Below are positions 11,540-23,300 of a DNA stretch of 64,000 nucleotides, piece after piece. The DNA comes from Evernia prunastri. Its lineage: Eukaryota; Ascomycota; Lecanoromycetes; Lecanorales; Parmeliaceae. The notes under the pieces are model-generated. The model had not been told where the DNA came from. It did not search any database and worked only from the letters and a program-made list of their open reading frames with translations. The stretch spans positions 62,001-126,000 of the forward strand of contig NKYR01000027.1 in assembly GCA_003184365.1 (NCBI GenBank), given 5' to 3'. The translations under genes and the position numbers were made by a program. The first letter of the stretch is position 1; the number at the start of each line of letters is the position of its first letter.

Positions 11540-13276
11540 ATGGGGTTTGTCAGAAGCCTCATCAAGCGGATACCTTCTACTCCGGCCCTGCCATCCCTCG
11601 AAGATCTAAGCAATGAAAAAGACCGATTCGTACCTAGATTATCCTTCTTCAAAAGACGCATACGGTTGAAAGGCAACTCAAAAATTTCTGTCCCGCTGGG
11701 CGCTGTATTACTATTCCCGTGTATCGTCATAATCCTAATAATTGTCCTCATCGTTCGGCATCCCTCTTCGCCTGGGGGGCTGATGATGCCCGCTGGAGCT
11801 CCACCAGCTATTCGGTAAGCCCGGAATTGTCTATCTAAGTGATGCACAGACTGAACATATCGCAGGAAGATAAGCGAGCAATATGACAAAGTGTTTGTTA
11901 CCGGCTGCCTCGAGCCTCAGACAAACGGACCACGAGCTAACGCAGCATTGGTGATTCTGGCAAGGAATCAGGAGCTAGAAGGTGTAGTCCAATCTATCAA
12001 GTCAATGGAGAGACATTTTAATCGATGGTTCCATTATCCCTATGTGTTTCTCAATGACGGGGACTTCAATACGACATTTAAGGAGACTATCTTGAACCAC
12101 ACAAGTGCTCCTGTCGAGTTTGGAAAAATAGACCCGACTATGTGGGGTTACCCTGACTGGGTCAATATTGATACCGCAAGAGAAGGGATCAGGAAACAAG
12201 GAGATGCTGCCATTATGTATGGCGGTATGGAGAGCTATCATCATATGTGCAGATTCTACTCAGGGTGTGTATCAGATTGCGCTCGTATACTTTCAACCCG
12301 CTTACCGACGATCTAGCTTTTTCTACAAGCATGAGCTGCTACAGAAGTACGACTGGTACTGGCGAATCGAGCCAGAAATTAAGTACTTTTGCGATATCAC
12401 ATAGTGAGTCTCGTTCAGATCGAGCTGAAGACATCAGTAAGTGCTGACAGGTTTTAGCGACCCATTCATACATATGGAACGTGCGAACAAGACCTATGGT
12501 TTTACCATTGCGGTCAAAGAATTGAGAGAGACTGTTCCCAACATCTTCCGCTACGCATCGGCGTATAAGCGCGTCAACAACTTGACGTCCCAGGGGTTGT
12601 GGGAGATGTTCGCAGAGCCGGCGTCCGCGGCGGAGGATGTTTCGCTGCCTGAAGACAACCCAAAATACAAGAAACCTTTACCGGAAGAAATACTCAGCTC
12701 CGAGCCCGGGCAGGGAGGAGTGCCAGATGTGGACCCAGAAGCCATGGAGGGGGAAACGTACAACATGTGCCATTTTTGGAGCAACTTCGAAATAGCGAGG
12801 TTGGACTGGTTCAGGAGTAAGGAGTATAATGACTTCTTCGACATGATGGACCGAAGTGGAGGTTTTTGGATGGAACGGGTACGTTATGATCGCATCTGAT
12901 GTAAGGATGATTTCACTGACCCAGCTATCAGTGGGGCGATGCACCAATCCATTCTCTCGCAGCCGGCGCTTTACTGGCTCCCCAAAATATACATTACTTC
13001 CGAGACATCGGATACCGGCACACAACGATACAGCATTGCCCAGCCAATGCGCCCGGCAACCGGCAGCTAGCTAGACCTCCATTCCTCGAGATGACGACCA
13101 AGGATGAAAAGAAGAGGAAAGAAGAAGATGAGTACTGGGAGACGTGGGATCCGGTGAAAGAGAATGGAGTCGGATGCAGGTGCAAGTGTGATACTGACAT
13201 TGTCGACGTCGAGGGGAAGCAGGGAAGTTGCCTGGATGAATGGGTGAATGTGGCCGGGGGATGGGCATCTGCTTAA
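11540..13276 (+). CDS. KTR/KRE2 family alpha-1,2-mannosyltransferase (GT15), Golgi type II membrane protein
   Basis: Adds alpha-1,2-mannose from GDP-mannose to N- and O-linked glycans in the Golgi. Exons 11540..11814, 11866..12264, 12317..12403, 12458..12878 and 12932..13276 give 508 residues. A short basic cytosolic tail is followed by one membrane anchor (VLLFPCIVIILIIVLIV, about residues 55-72) and a stem. The catalytic domain shows NAALVILARNQELEG, RHFNRWFHYPYVFLNDGDF, YDWYWRIEPEIKYFCDITYD and the nucleophile region NMCHFWSNFEIA, then GGFWMERWGDAPIHSLAAG. A Cys- and Lys-rich C-terminus (GVGCRCKC) follows. All phases agree. Which KTR paralogue it is cannot be settled here. Confidence 0.94.
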
Positions 13277-14517
13277 AATGAGGCCTGGAAGAACATTTTA
13301 TTCCATACCAGGGCATTTTCCATCAGCGTTTCTGCCTTTATATTCTGCATTGGGGGGCGTTACTTGGCGCTCGTGGATACGTCCAAGGGGTGTCGTCGAT
13401 CCATCAGCTCAGGGGTAGGGAGGCTTCACTTCAGCTTCCTGTACAGCATATCATTTTCAGCATCTCGCAGTGGAACGATGAGTTCGCTTCTCCTGAGATG
13501 CGAGCGTGAAGATTGGTAGGGATTGAAGTCCCCTCTGTGCCCTACGTCTGGAAAAGCTACGGAATAGTTGTGTCTGATATTCTGAACTCCGGCAACTCTC
13601 GTCGATTGCTCGGAAGATTCTGAACCTCAAGAGCTGGAGTAGCCGTGGAGCACTGGACTCGTATGTTGTATCACGAGGACACAGGCATCCTTTCTTCGAG
13701 CTGGCTCATAATAATTGTAGCGCCCAATATACTCCAGCTTTAACTGGGGCAAGCTTTTGGCGATGGGTTGGACATTAATATTGTTCATAGCATACTCTAG
13801 CAAATTTATTTAAATTATTATTGGCTTTTGGTGATGGGTGAGTGATACAGTAGGTACTCTAGTAAGTGATGCGATAAGAGGCTTTTGTCCCCACTTTGGC
13901 GCCGAGGCGCGGGGTTTGAGAAGGCAGAACACAGTACTCTAAGTAGGCAGAAGGCAGGCAACAAAGTATCTTCACCATTCAAACACTAGAAATGAGATGG
14001 AAAGTGTTTGCTGATCCGCTGGAGCTTAAGGTAAAGTTAACACTTTCCTTCTCCTTCCTGTTTTTTATGTCTAAGACTCTAAGTTACCTACCTTACCTAC
14101 CTCCCAAAACCCGAATGCCATTACCCCACTAAATCACTCCACCTAAGAATTTAAGAATAGGTCATGGCTACAACAATTTGACTGCATCAGTCATTCCCTC
14201 ATTCTCCTTCTTTCTCATTGATCCGTCTCCACCCTCTCATCTAGCTGTATCACAGTACTACGGTGGTACAGTATCCATTGACTCGTGCCACCCGCAGACA
14301 TTTCGGCCTAAAGTACCTGCAAGTCCCCGTGATAGCTCAGGGCTCCAGAGAGCTTAAGAGTCATAAGGCTGCCTTGCCTCTTAACACCGAAAGCCTGCTC
14401 CATACCTCACGGTAAGTACTACTACCACTACTACTACTATTTCTCTTCTTGCACTCCGTTCTACACTCTTGGAAGATTTCCAGTCTTCCTAAGAATCAAA
14501 TCTACCTACGCCCCACC
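13277..14517. other. Intergenic region and probable 5' leader of the next gene
   Basis: No gene. AT-rich near 13790-13820, with a repeated CCTTACCTACC-type motif at about 14090-14103 and a CTACTACTACTA run at about 14427-14440. The last part is probably transcribed leader of the unknown TM protein. Confidence 0.5.
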
Positions 14518-14529
14518 ATGCCTTCTTAG
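14518..14529 (+). promoter_or_regulatory. Candidate minimal upstream ORF (Met-Pro-Ser-stop)
   Basis: A very short frame, ATGCCTTCTTAG, lies in a strong start context (CCACCATG) 30 bases before the first in-frame ATG of the following gene. If it lies in the mRNA it would force reinitiation and lower translation. Transcript ends are unknown, so this is a candidate only. Confidence 0.35.
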
Positions 14530-14558
14530 ACACCTGTCATACCGTATTGCAACCGTGC

Positions 14559-17237
14559 ATGGTCCTCGCTAATTCAATGCAGCAAATTGAGCAAGACAAG
14601 CCTCGTCTCCACGTCGAACCTTCCCTCACCCTCCAATTCCCTACTATATCCGTATACGGTACGCCTGCTAGCTGGCTGTCCCAGTCTCACCTAGTCACCA
14701 TGACTTCCCAGCATGATGACATTTCTTGTGATGATACATCGAGCTCTCTCGGAGATAGCTCTTACGACTTCGTAGATGATAGAAGTATTGCGACAACCGA
14801 CGATGAAGATCAAGATCCAATGATCGAATCCATTACCTCGAGGGATGGGCATGAGTTCGACCAACCAGATGTTCGCCAACTTGAAGGCACGTCAGATGAT
14901 GCAGGAGGCCAAAGCTCTCACAGCCAGGGTTCCACCGACACCAGCAGTCAAGAGACCCACTCAGATTACGGCGTTCCTTTCTCTGCACGAGCATTAGATC
15001 TGCAGGGTACGACCGACCAGGTCCCACTGAGAGGGTCACAACAGCAACAACAGGAGGCTATTGAATTCGTCGAGCCGAGCGTTACCAACCTGAACTTTTC
15101 AAGACCTACTGAAGTATCACACACGCTGGAAATAATAGACGACCAGGATGCTCCCGTCAGCAAGTTATATCTCAACATGCTAGAGCGTAGGTCTGGAAAG
15201 GTGGCCGTCACCGTTAGACAGACTATGGCCAGTCGTTCCCTTCAACTTCGAGGCAGGCCGTATAAAATACTCTACGTTGGGGACTCCTCCATGAGAGATA
15301 TCATTGTTCAGAAGATTGCTACGGCCTTGGCAGCCTCGCTGTACAACGGCTTTCCCCCAAACTCGGGAAACCCTCGACCTTCTAAATTTAATGTTGTTCC
15401 AATCTCTGTATTCGGAGAGGAGGCTTCCCCAGAAGTCGTGCTTATTGACTCGTCGGGTCTTGAGATGAGCGTTGAAGAGTGCAGCCTTGCTTCTTTTGCA
15501 AGGAACGAAGGTGGAAACGACACCATCCGGATGCAACTGTCTGACGGGAGTCAGGTGCTTTCCTCCTGGTCTGGTTCGAAGTTCGTTGTTTCGAATGACT
15601 GGAGGACCCCGGACATAGCCGTAATCTGTTCGTCCGATAGGGATAGCGTTGCAGTGAAGCAGACTCGCCGCATTGCTCGATCTTTCATGAGTCGTCATGC
15701 AGTACAAACAATCGTCATCACGGAGGCCTCGTACTCGGACTCGCATGCAGACGCTATCACGTTGGATTATCTGACTCCACACATCAGTCTGGAGTCTCTA
15801 GAACCTGTGTGCCAAAATCGTACTCAGACCGTCCGACGCCTGCCGATTGATCTTGCGACATTCCTGCGCATTGATGCGGGTCAACTGAATAGAAATCTTG
15901 CTTGTCTGGCTGCTGCTCGTGGATCCTCCAAACGCTGCGCGCCGTCGAACATCGTGAAGTCCAGAGGATCCTCGCACGATCGCCTCTCGTTCCAAGAGAT
16001 CTATGATGCGTTTGTCACCGATATCCGAAAAAATGGATTGAAAGGTCTAAACCGATATGAGTACATGGCTGGGTTTGTAGTGATGCTGATGTCGGTACTG
16101 GGTATGGTGGTCGTTGGTTTTGGTCTCACTGGAATTCTGGGAGCATCCAGGGTTTCGAACAGCAGAGTGTTCCCTACGAACGTAGCCTCAAGTCCTGCTT
16201 TGAGTCTCTCGACTTCAACAATAGCCACTGCTGAATCTCTTTCTTTGCCAAGCATGTCCGCTCTGGCTGCAAATCTGGGTCCATCTACTCCGGCTCAAGT
16301 GTCCCCCGTCAAGAGTTTGTCGACTGACATAGACATCGCTTCACTCATACTTGATGCGTATGCTTTAGCTCCGAATAAATCCGAGCAGTTCAAGGTCCAT
16401 GTTCTTGGCGACAGTCATATCGTACTTCGACCACCCCATTGGTTTAGCAAGATGAAGAAGGTTCCGAAGCTACTGTTCAAAGTCTCACGGGGCGACAAGA
16501 CATTGGAGCACCAGATAACAACGTTTTTCGATGAGGTATACGCGCTGCAGATCCCTCGCGAAGATTCTTACGGTATGCTCAGTGTCGCAGTATGGACCGA
16601 TTCTAAACCGAATATCAAAGAAAGCTTTGAACTCGACTTTGGATCGTCATGGCTAAAAGTGGCGGGGGGGAAGAAGGCATGCCGAGCTTTGACGGAGTCG
16701 GTTCGTGGAGATTTGGCCTCGGTCCAGACAAGTCTGAGCATCTTCTATGGTCACACCAAGACAGGGCTTTCTAAGTCACTGCAGCAGCAGGGAGCTAACA
16801 TCGCTGCTCAAAGGGAAATCGAGAAGGCCATGCTGCACTCTCAACTTGAGGCTGCCGCGAGGACGAAAGAGCTTGTCGTAGCGCAGACAAAGGGCCTTAT
16901 CAGAAGCATTTCAACTACCCTGCACGATAACCACGCGGCTGCTTCTTACGCCATGAAACAGCATGCGCAAAACATCACCAAGGATCTAGCGGTCTACGTC
17001 CGCGACAGGTCTTCGATGATGTCTCGACAGTCGCGCGTGTTCGCTCGAAAAGCTACACGATCAAATGTGAGGGCACTTCGCACTCTTGGGGTCTTCAGTC
17101 AGAGACATCTTCGAGAGACACAGAAAAAGGCGCTCCAAATCTTGTGGAAAATCCGAGGTGTACCCAAGAAGACTATGGAAGTGAAAAGAAAGGGGCCATT
17201 CCGTGGTGAGATTTTCGTACGTCGTGATGAGCTGTGA
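14559..17237 (+). CDS. Unknown large fungal protein with one transmembrane segment and C-terminal coiled coil
   Basis: Not recognised. Intronless frame of up to 892 residues. The N-terminal third is acidic, Ser/Asp-rich and disordered (SSLGDSSYDFVDDRSIATTDD; a QQQQQ run). A folded-looking region follows (RGRPYKILYVGDSSMRDIIV) with alternating beta/alpha character. One hydrophobic segment, MAGFVVMLMSVLGMVVVGFG, sits near residues 503-525. Beyond it a globular stretch (LLFKVSRGDKTLEHQITTFF) leads to a helical, Ala/Gln/Lys-rich part (EIEKAMLHSQLEAAARTKEL) and a strongly basic tail. Two starts are possible: ATG at 14559 has a poor context, while ATG at 14700 (TCACCATGACT, then MTSQHDD) has a strong one and gives 845 residues. 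Codon periodicity and length make it a real gene; no function is assigned. Confidence 0.85.
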   Translation: MVLANSMQQIEQDKPRLHVEPSLTLQFPTISVYGTPASWLSQSHLVTMTSQHDDISCDDTSSSLGDSSYDFVDDRSIATTDDEDQDPMIESITSRDGHEFDQPDVRQLEGTSDDAGGQSSHSQGSTDTSSQETHSDYGVPFSARALDLQGTTDQVPLRGSQQQQQEAIEFVEPSVTNLNFSRPTEVSHTLEIIDDQDAPVSKLYLNMLERRSGKVAVTVRQTMASRSLQLRGRPYKILYVGDSSMRDIIVQKIATALAASLYNGFPPNSGNPRPSKFNVVPISVFGEEASPEVVLIDSSGLEMSVEECSLASFARNEGGNDTIRMQLSDGSQVLSSWSGSKFVVSNDWRTPDIAVICSSDRDSVAVKQTRRIARSFMSRHAVQTIVITEASYSDSHADAITLDYLTPHISLESLEPVCQNRTQTVRRLPIDLATFLRIDAGQLNRNLACLAAARGSSKRCAPSNIVKSRGSSHDRLSFQEIYDAFVTDIRKNGLKGLNRYEYMAGFVVMLMSVLGMVVVGFGLTGILGASRVSNSRVFPTNVASSPALSLSTSTIATAESLSLPSMSALAANLGPSTPAQVSPVKSLSTDIDIASLILDAYALAPNKSEQFKVHVLGDSHIVLRPPHWFSKMKKVPKLLFKVSRGDKTLEHQITTFFDEVYALQIPREDSYGMLSVAVWTDSKPNIKESFELDFGSSWLKVAGGKKACRALTESVRGDLASVQTSLSIFYGHTKTGLSKSLQQQGANIAAQREIEKAMLHSQLEAAARTKELVVAQTKGLIRSISTTLHDNHAAASYAMKQHAQNITKDLAVYVRDRSSMMSRQSRVFARKATRSNVRALRTLGVFSQRHLRETQKKALQILWKIRGVPKKTMEVKRKGPFRGEIFVRRDEL

Positions 17238-18147
17238 GTTAGACTAGCGATTTGTATTGGGTTGGCCTAGGCGTTGGGATTTCGTGTCTCTGTGACATTG
17301 CCTAGGAGGATCGGTTTTCTAGGGTTTGATGAAAGGGGTATCGGTCATGTCTCAAGGTATGCAGCGAGGGTGCTCTGGTGTCAGGTCGGTGCCCAGGTTG
17401 CGATCAACAAACATGCTCCAATGCTGTACTTCAATAACGAATCTACATCATACATCTGCGACAGTATAAACATGTGTCACAAAGTGGTAACTTTTCACAC
17501 AACCATCCAGTTTCCCCTGGTGGGGACTTTCTGAGGTATGTGTGCCCACTGGTTCTACTACATTGAATCGATAAACGGTTAACAAGACCGCTATCGTCTC
17601 TTTTGCTCTTTCTATGAAGTTGTTCCCGTTCCACGCCTGAGTTTCCAAGGTCTGCACGATCCTCATTCGTGCTCCCTTCTCAAAACCATTACCACTCTTT
17701 TCTTCTTTTCCTCATGTCCCCCACGTATCCTTCAGTCTGTATCTAATATTGTTCAGGGTTCCGGGATGAAAGCGTGCATCTTTACAATGTCCACCAAGTG
17801 GTTCTTCAACTCAAAAGCCCCAACCAAGAACTCAAACTCCCAGCTGCACTACAATGTAGGGCAGATGAGATGCATCGAGCTTCGGGTTAAGAGACGTTTA
17901 GCTCCGTCGCTTAGTGGTGTATAAGAAATACAAAGGGGGGATAAATACTATCAATGATGTTTGGTGAACCAACGCTTGATTAGCAACCATGCTCAATAGA
18001 CGTAGAAGAAAACAAAGGAGACTATCCATTGGTAGATATACATTCCTCCACCAGTCTCTGCCGGCTTCCAAACCAGCTGCATAGAATCGGAATCCGCAGT
18101 CATGCTGCATATCGCATGCTGTACTGCGATTATGAATCTTAGTGATT
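17238..18147. other. Intergenic region between convergent genes
   Basis: 3' flanks of the unknown TM protein (+) and the unknown gene (-). Short frames only. Confidence 0.55.
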
Positions 18148-19442
18148 TCAGACCGCGTTTCTGAGCATGTTTGAGGCTGCACAGGTGCAACCCTCACGCT
18201 TCACTAGGACTACCCCTGCCTCCTTCGCTCCAACTTCTATTGTTGCCATGGGACTCCCGGGCCATGTATGCGCATGTCCATACTCGTTAAAGAGTTTCAT
18301 CTCAACCTGCTTCTCGCAATTGATGCTTTCCATCGCCAGCCTCATTGCCCCCAAATCTTTGCCGTACATTGTCTGTTCTGCCCACATCTTCCTCAAGTCC
18401 TCCTCCTGCATCTCATCGTAAACCCTAGCCCCAGCAAACATCTTGTTCACCGAGGATACCACCCTTATGTTGGGTTGACACCAGATACTGTTGAACAGCT
18501 TTGTGACCTCCGGCCACTCGATTGAGAACGTCGCTAGTATCGCCAGGAGATAGGTCAGCTGCTGCCCATGATTGTTGTTTTTGGCGACGTTTTGGAAGCG
18601 TGGGACGTCGCTGCGAGAAGGAACGGCGATGGAATACACCCCCAGTCTGTCGGCCCCTGGATCGCACCAAACTGCGTCTTTGGTGCCTAGATGAGTCGAC
18701 CAGCCGCGAACAGGGAGATTGTTTTCCTTCGATAGATGCTGCGCTGCGGCTGCGGAGGCAGGGAGTGCGACCATGAGCGGCCCGTGGAACCGATTGATGG
18801 ACGTCTTACTGATAGCCATGACACTACGAAGTATTTTGAAGGCCCAAGAATCCATGTAGCACCCTTCATTTGCATTGAGTTGAGTAATGCACTTCTTCAG
18901 ACTCCGTGGTATGGCCGCTGTTCGTAGTAGTTGAAGATGCTCTTTGCAAGCTGTGGCAATCCGCGGCTGTTTTGATAGATTACGTTTGATGAGTACAAGT
19001 AGAGGTGCCTCTTTGGCAGCGAGTGATGCTGCTTTGAATTCCTCGACATCGTCTTCCCCTTGTTCGATTGTTGTTGTCGGAGCACGTATCGCTGTTGCTT
19101 CTTCTGCTGCCGATATAGGCCCACTAGAACGTTTGCTTTCCACTATGGCAGCTGCAGCCTGGTCCTTGTTCTAGAAAGTTTCTTCAGTATCTATGGTGTT
19201 GATGTGCTGCCGGAATTCATTGCTGGTGATCTTCCAGCCCTTGGCACAATTCAGCTGATAGAGCAGTTTCTTTTTGCCTATCTCCGGACTGACTTGGCGT
19301 AAGAAACTGATACCGCACGATATTCTTCATTTGTAGGACCTGGAATAGGACCTGGAGACAGACATTGAGACTTGGCGTTTGGATGGGCCATAATGCTCAA
19401 CAGTGGTCTTTGAAGTGGACTGGGGATACGCAGTCTTGACAT
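18148..19442 (-). CDS. Hypothetical protein, two-exon model
   Basis: Not recognised. The main exon (19170..18148) is an open frame of 340 residues with balanced composition, soluble, mostly helical in appearance (FKILRSVMAISKTSINRFHG; YLLAILATFSIEWPEVTKLF). It has no ATG near its 5' end and is bounded by an in-frame TAG that doubles as a splice acceptor. Joining it to an upstream exon 19442..19314 (MSRLRIPSPLQ...) over a 143-nt GTATCA...CTAG intron gives one 383-residue frame. That intron is longer than its neighbours and itself contains a 40-odd-codon open stretch in another frame, so the 5' model is uncertain. A second start at 19391 is possible. The alternative is a gene with a disrupted 5' end. 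Confidence 0.5.
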
Positions 19443-20354
19443 CACATCTGGGTTCACAATCTGATGCTGTTTACTTCAAGGGGAGAAAAAGAGGAGGAAG
19501 ACACATGATAGCGATTTACCAAAAAGTAGTAGTAGTAGGTGTGGGGTGATTGTGATTCCTTCTGGTCCTGATGTCGTGGGTTCTAGCGGTTCTTGTCACG
19601 TAAAAAACAGTTGCAGCACAGTAGCGAGTAGGCAAGTATAGCGTTACCGAACAACATTGCATGGTCGAGATACTTAAGCACGCAAAGAGCAAAGACATCT
19701 TCTGTGTGTACATGTTTATGGTATACTTCAGTGACTAGAGTCCCCATGAAAGAAAAGTCAACACTTGCTAGTTATACAGCCGTGAAAAGAGAACCATTCC
19801 TGCTTGAACAGCACGGTATATCTCCTTCTCAATCACAAAATACTGTAGATGGATCAAGTTCATTCAACGGATAACTTATTCGCAGGCTGGATTTGAGAGC
19901 TCCGAACAATACCAAGCCTCAGCCCATACATAGCTCCATTAGATAGCAGATAATAGCAGACACGATTGCACGCTGAAGATTGCAAAAAGAGCGAGAAATC
20001 AGTAGCAACACTCTGACCGTGTACATACTTCCACGTCCTTTCAATGGTAGGAAAGGGGAAGGGGTAGGCTCGGCCGAGGTGCCAAGGCCAAGGCCGAGGC
20101 AACAAGCGCCACCAAACAACGAGGCATACTTTGAAGACGACGACAAGATTTTGCTAACCTTCATACATCTCTAAAGATAGATCAATTGCTTTGCCTAGGG
20201 TCGCCTCTCATTTTTATGAGTAATGTATCAATGACCTTGATACAGAGACCTGCGCCTCTCGGCAGCGTCGGCGAACAGCGCAGTGGTGGCAGTGGAGAAC
20301 ATCTACGACTATATCAAGAGAATGCATCATCCTGATCTACTAGGGTAGTCTCCA
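19443..20354. other. Intergenic region between divergent genes
   Basis: Upstream sequence of the hypothetical gene (-) and of the flippase (+). A GGCCAAGGCCGAGG-type stretch lies at about 20085-20100. No gene supported. Confidence 0.5.
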
Positions 20355-20375
20355 ATGAGGGACCATGGTCGCTGA
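20355..20375 (+). promoter_or_regulatory. Candidate upstream ORF overlapping the flippase start
   Basis: A seven-codon frame (ATG at 20355, TGA at 20373-20375) is out of frame with, and spans, the flippase ATG at 20365. It could reduce initiation at the main start, although the main ATG has the better context (GACCATGG). Confidence 0.3.
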
Positions 20376-23300
20376 TGAGCGTGATGGGCCCGGCGAAGGT
20401 GGTGATGGTTCTGGAAGAGATTCCGCCGTATCACAGGAAACAAATGGACAGTACTCGGATCTCGCAAGTCAACAATCTCTACACGCTCCTACCTCGGATT
20501 CGATCTTAATTGGCTTCTCTTCGAAAGTCTCACAGTCCATAGCGGTACCGTCTATCGATGCAGCCGACTTAACTGGGAAAGATAATGTGACCGACACTGA
20601 TGGTACGCATAATGGACGGACTGTCGCGGGCGAGACAGGTAGGGAAGAACCAAGCAAGCACCGGCGGAAAAGTATGGCGGCTCCCAACTTGTCGATAGAC
20701 ACCCCCGCGATGAGTAAACGAGACATTGTTCAAAAGCCGCGAAGGTCACCATCGAGTCCTGTCTCACCGGAACCGCTATCACAACTACATTCGCCAATTC
20801 ATTCCCTGAGGTCACCTTCGTCATCTCGGACACGGGAACGTGGATTTTCTCTGCGCAGGGCGACCCTAGCGCGCAATGTTCATGGACAGCCTGAGAGCAG
20901 CGGATCGGCTATAGAATTACAATCAATGGCTACATCAACATTGCAGCGGGTGCCTGATGGCAGTGGCGTTGGCAAGAAGTCGGACGCAACAATCACCGTT
21001 TCACCTATCACTGAGACCCGCGACGACTTGGAGACGCATGTCAAATTCCCCAAAAAGGTCCACGAATCATTGGCTCTACCACATTATGAAACATGGATCA
21101 AAAGCAAAGCACCTCACACCGGGTTGCTTTTTCCAAGGCTCCGGGCCGCAAAAGAGAGGGTCCGCAAGAAGATCCTCAGGATTCACTTGATTCCTCCTTC
21201 CAAGGATGGACGGCGTATCGACTTCGATCCGAATCGAAGGGAGCCTCTCATAGACGAACGCACTGGTCGGAAACACATCAAAAACACTATTACATCGAGC
21301 AGATATACACTGTACAATTTCTTACCTCGTCAATTATTTGCGCAATTTTCAAAGTTGGCAAATTTCTACTTTTTGTGTGTCTCAATTTTGCAAATGATCC
21401 CTGGTTTAAGTACAACGGGGACATATACTACCATCGTTCCTCTGGCGTTCTTCGTTTTCATCTCTATGGCAAAAGAAGGTTATGATGATCTGAGACGCTA
21501 TAGGCTGGACAAGGCCGAAAACAGGAAGAGTGCCCTGGTTCTGCGTGAACACAAAGCGCGTGCAACGAGTACAGACGACGTAAACCGCAGCAGAGTGACA
21601 CCTAATGAACAGAATTATTGGGCAGAAACCAAGTGGGAAGAGATAGAGGTTGGCGACGTTATCAAATTAGTGCGAGACGAGCCAGCTCCAGCAGACCTCG
21701 CCGTATTATATACGCGCGGGGCCGAAGCCGTGGCGTACGTCGAAACAATGGCGTTGGATGGAGAGACTAACCTGAAAAGCAAACGAGCGTTACCGCAGCT
21801 GGCACGGTCGTGCAAGACCATAGATGGCATCACCAGTTGTAAAGCTCGCATCGTCGTCGAAGATCCAAATCTAGATCTCTACAACTTCGAAGGCAAAGTC
21901 ACTGTTGGAGATGAGACTCTTCCCTTGGCAAATAATCAGATCATTTATCGAGGGAGCGTCCTGCGGAATACGTTCGAGGCTGTCGGGGTGGTAGTCTACA
22001 GTGGCGAGGAGTGCAAAATTAGGATGAATGCCACGAAGAACCCTCGAATCAAGGCTGTGAGTACTACAATGCATCGCCATAGATTCTTGAAATAGTCACC
22101 TGCTGACAAATATCGTAAGCCTGCTCTTCAGACAGTGGTAAATAAGGTCGTTGTGATGCTGGTCATTTTCGTGGTAATCCTTGCCATCTTCAATACGGTG
22201 GCATACCAAATCTGGCAGGAAACGACAGAGGAGAAGGCATGGTATCTCACGAATGCCAGCGTTGCCTTCTTCCCTATCCTGGTATCATTTATAATTCTCT
22301 TCAATACTATGATACCCCTTTCCTTGTACGTTTCGCTAGAGATCGTGAAGCTATGCCAAATGCTACTCATGAACGACGTCGACATGTATGATGAAGCTTC
22401 CAATACCCCAATGGAAGCGAGAACATCCACGATCAATGAGGAGTTGGGTCAAGTCAAGTGTGTGGCTTACAAGACACTCATGGTGTATCATACTGACACG
22501 ATCCCCAGTTACATCTTTTCCGATAAAACGGGTACCTTAACAAACAATTCTATGCGGTTTCGAAAAATGAGTATAGCTGGTACAGCTATACTTCACGATC
22601 CAGACATAGAAGACGAAGCCATCGAAGAAACTGATCCCAAGCCAGCTCTTCAGAAAAGACACAGCAAAGGCAAGGAACCCGTTGGACGAGGAACAAGTAC
22701 AACCAGGCCTAGCAAAGTATCAGCGGGCCAAGGCATGTCTCCAACCTCTTGCGGGTCGCCTATCGTCTACAGTAGCTCGACAAGATCTCGCTGGCAGCCT
22801 TCTGCCAGATTTCACCCATCACAACCCGAGCTAGACACAGCACAGCTGTTGCAATACATACAACATCGACCGCATACTCTATTCGCGCGGAAGGTCCGCT
22901 TTTTCCTCCTCTCAATCGCTTTGTGCCATACTTGTTTTCCAGAGAAAAAGAGTGATGGCGAGATCGAGTATCAAGCCGCTTCGCCAGACGAGCAAGCTTT
23001 GGTACGAGCTGCTCAAGACCTTGGGTACGTTATGGTCGATAGGCAAAACTCCACGATCATTATCAAAGGGTTTCCTTACGGCCATAGCAACGAGCCCACG
23101 TTCGAGACATACCAGATACTTAATGTCATCGAGTTTTCTAGCAACAGGAAAAGAATGTCTATGATCATACGGATGCCCGACCATCGCATATGCATTTTCT
23201 GTAAGGGAGCAGATTCGACCCTCATCCGATTGTTACGACTGTCTCGACTCGCAATTGCAAAAGCGGTCGAGATCGAGCAGCGAGTCAGTATGAGACAGAG

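Noticed and set aside
15180..15782. 200-codon minus-strand frame
   Set aside because: Antisense shadow inside the large unknown plus-strand gene.
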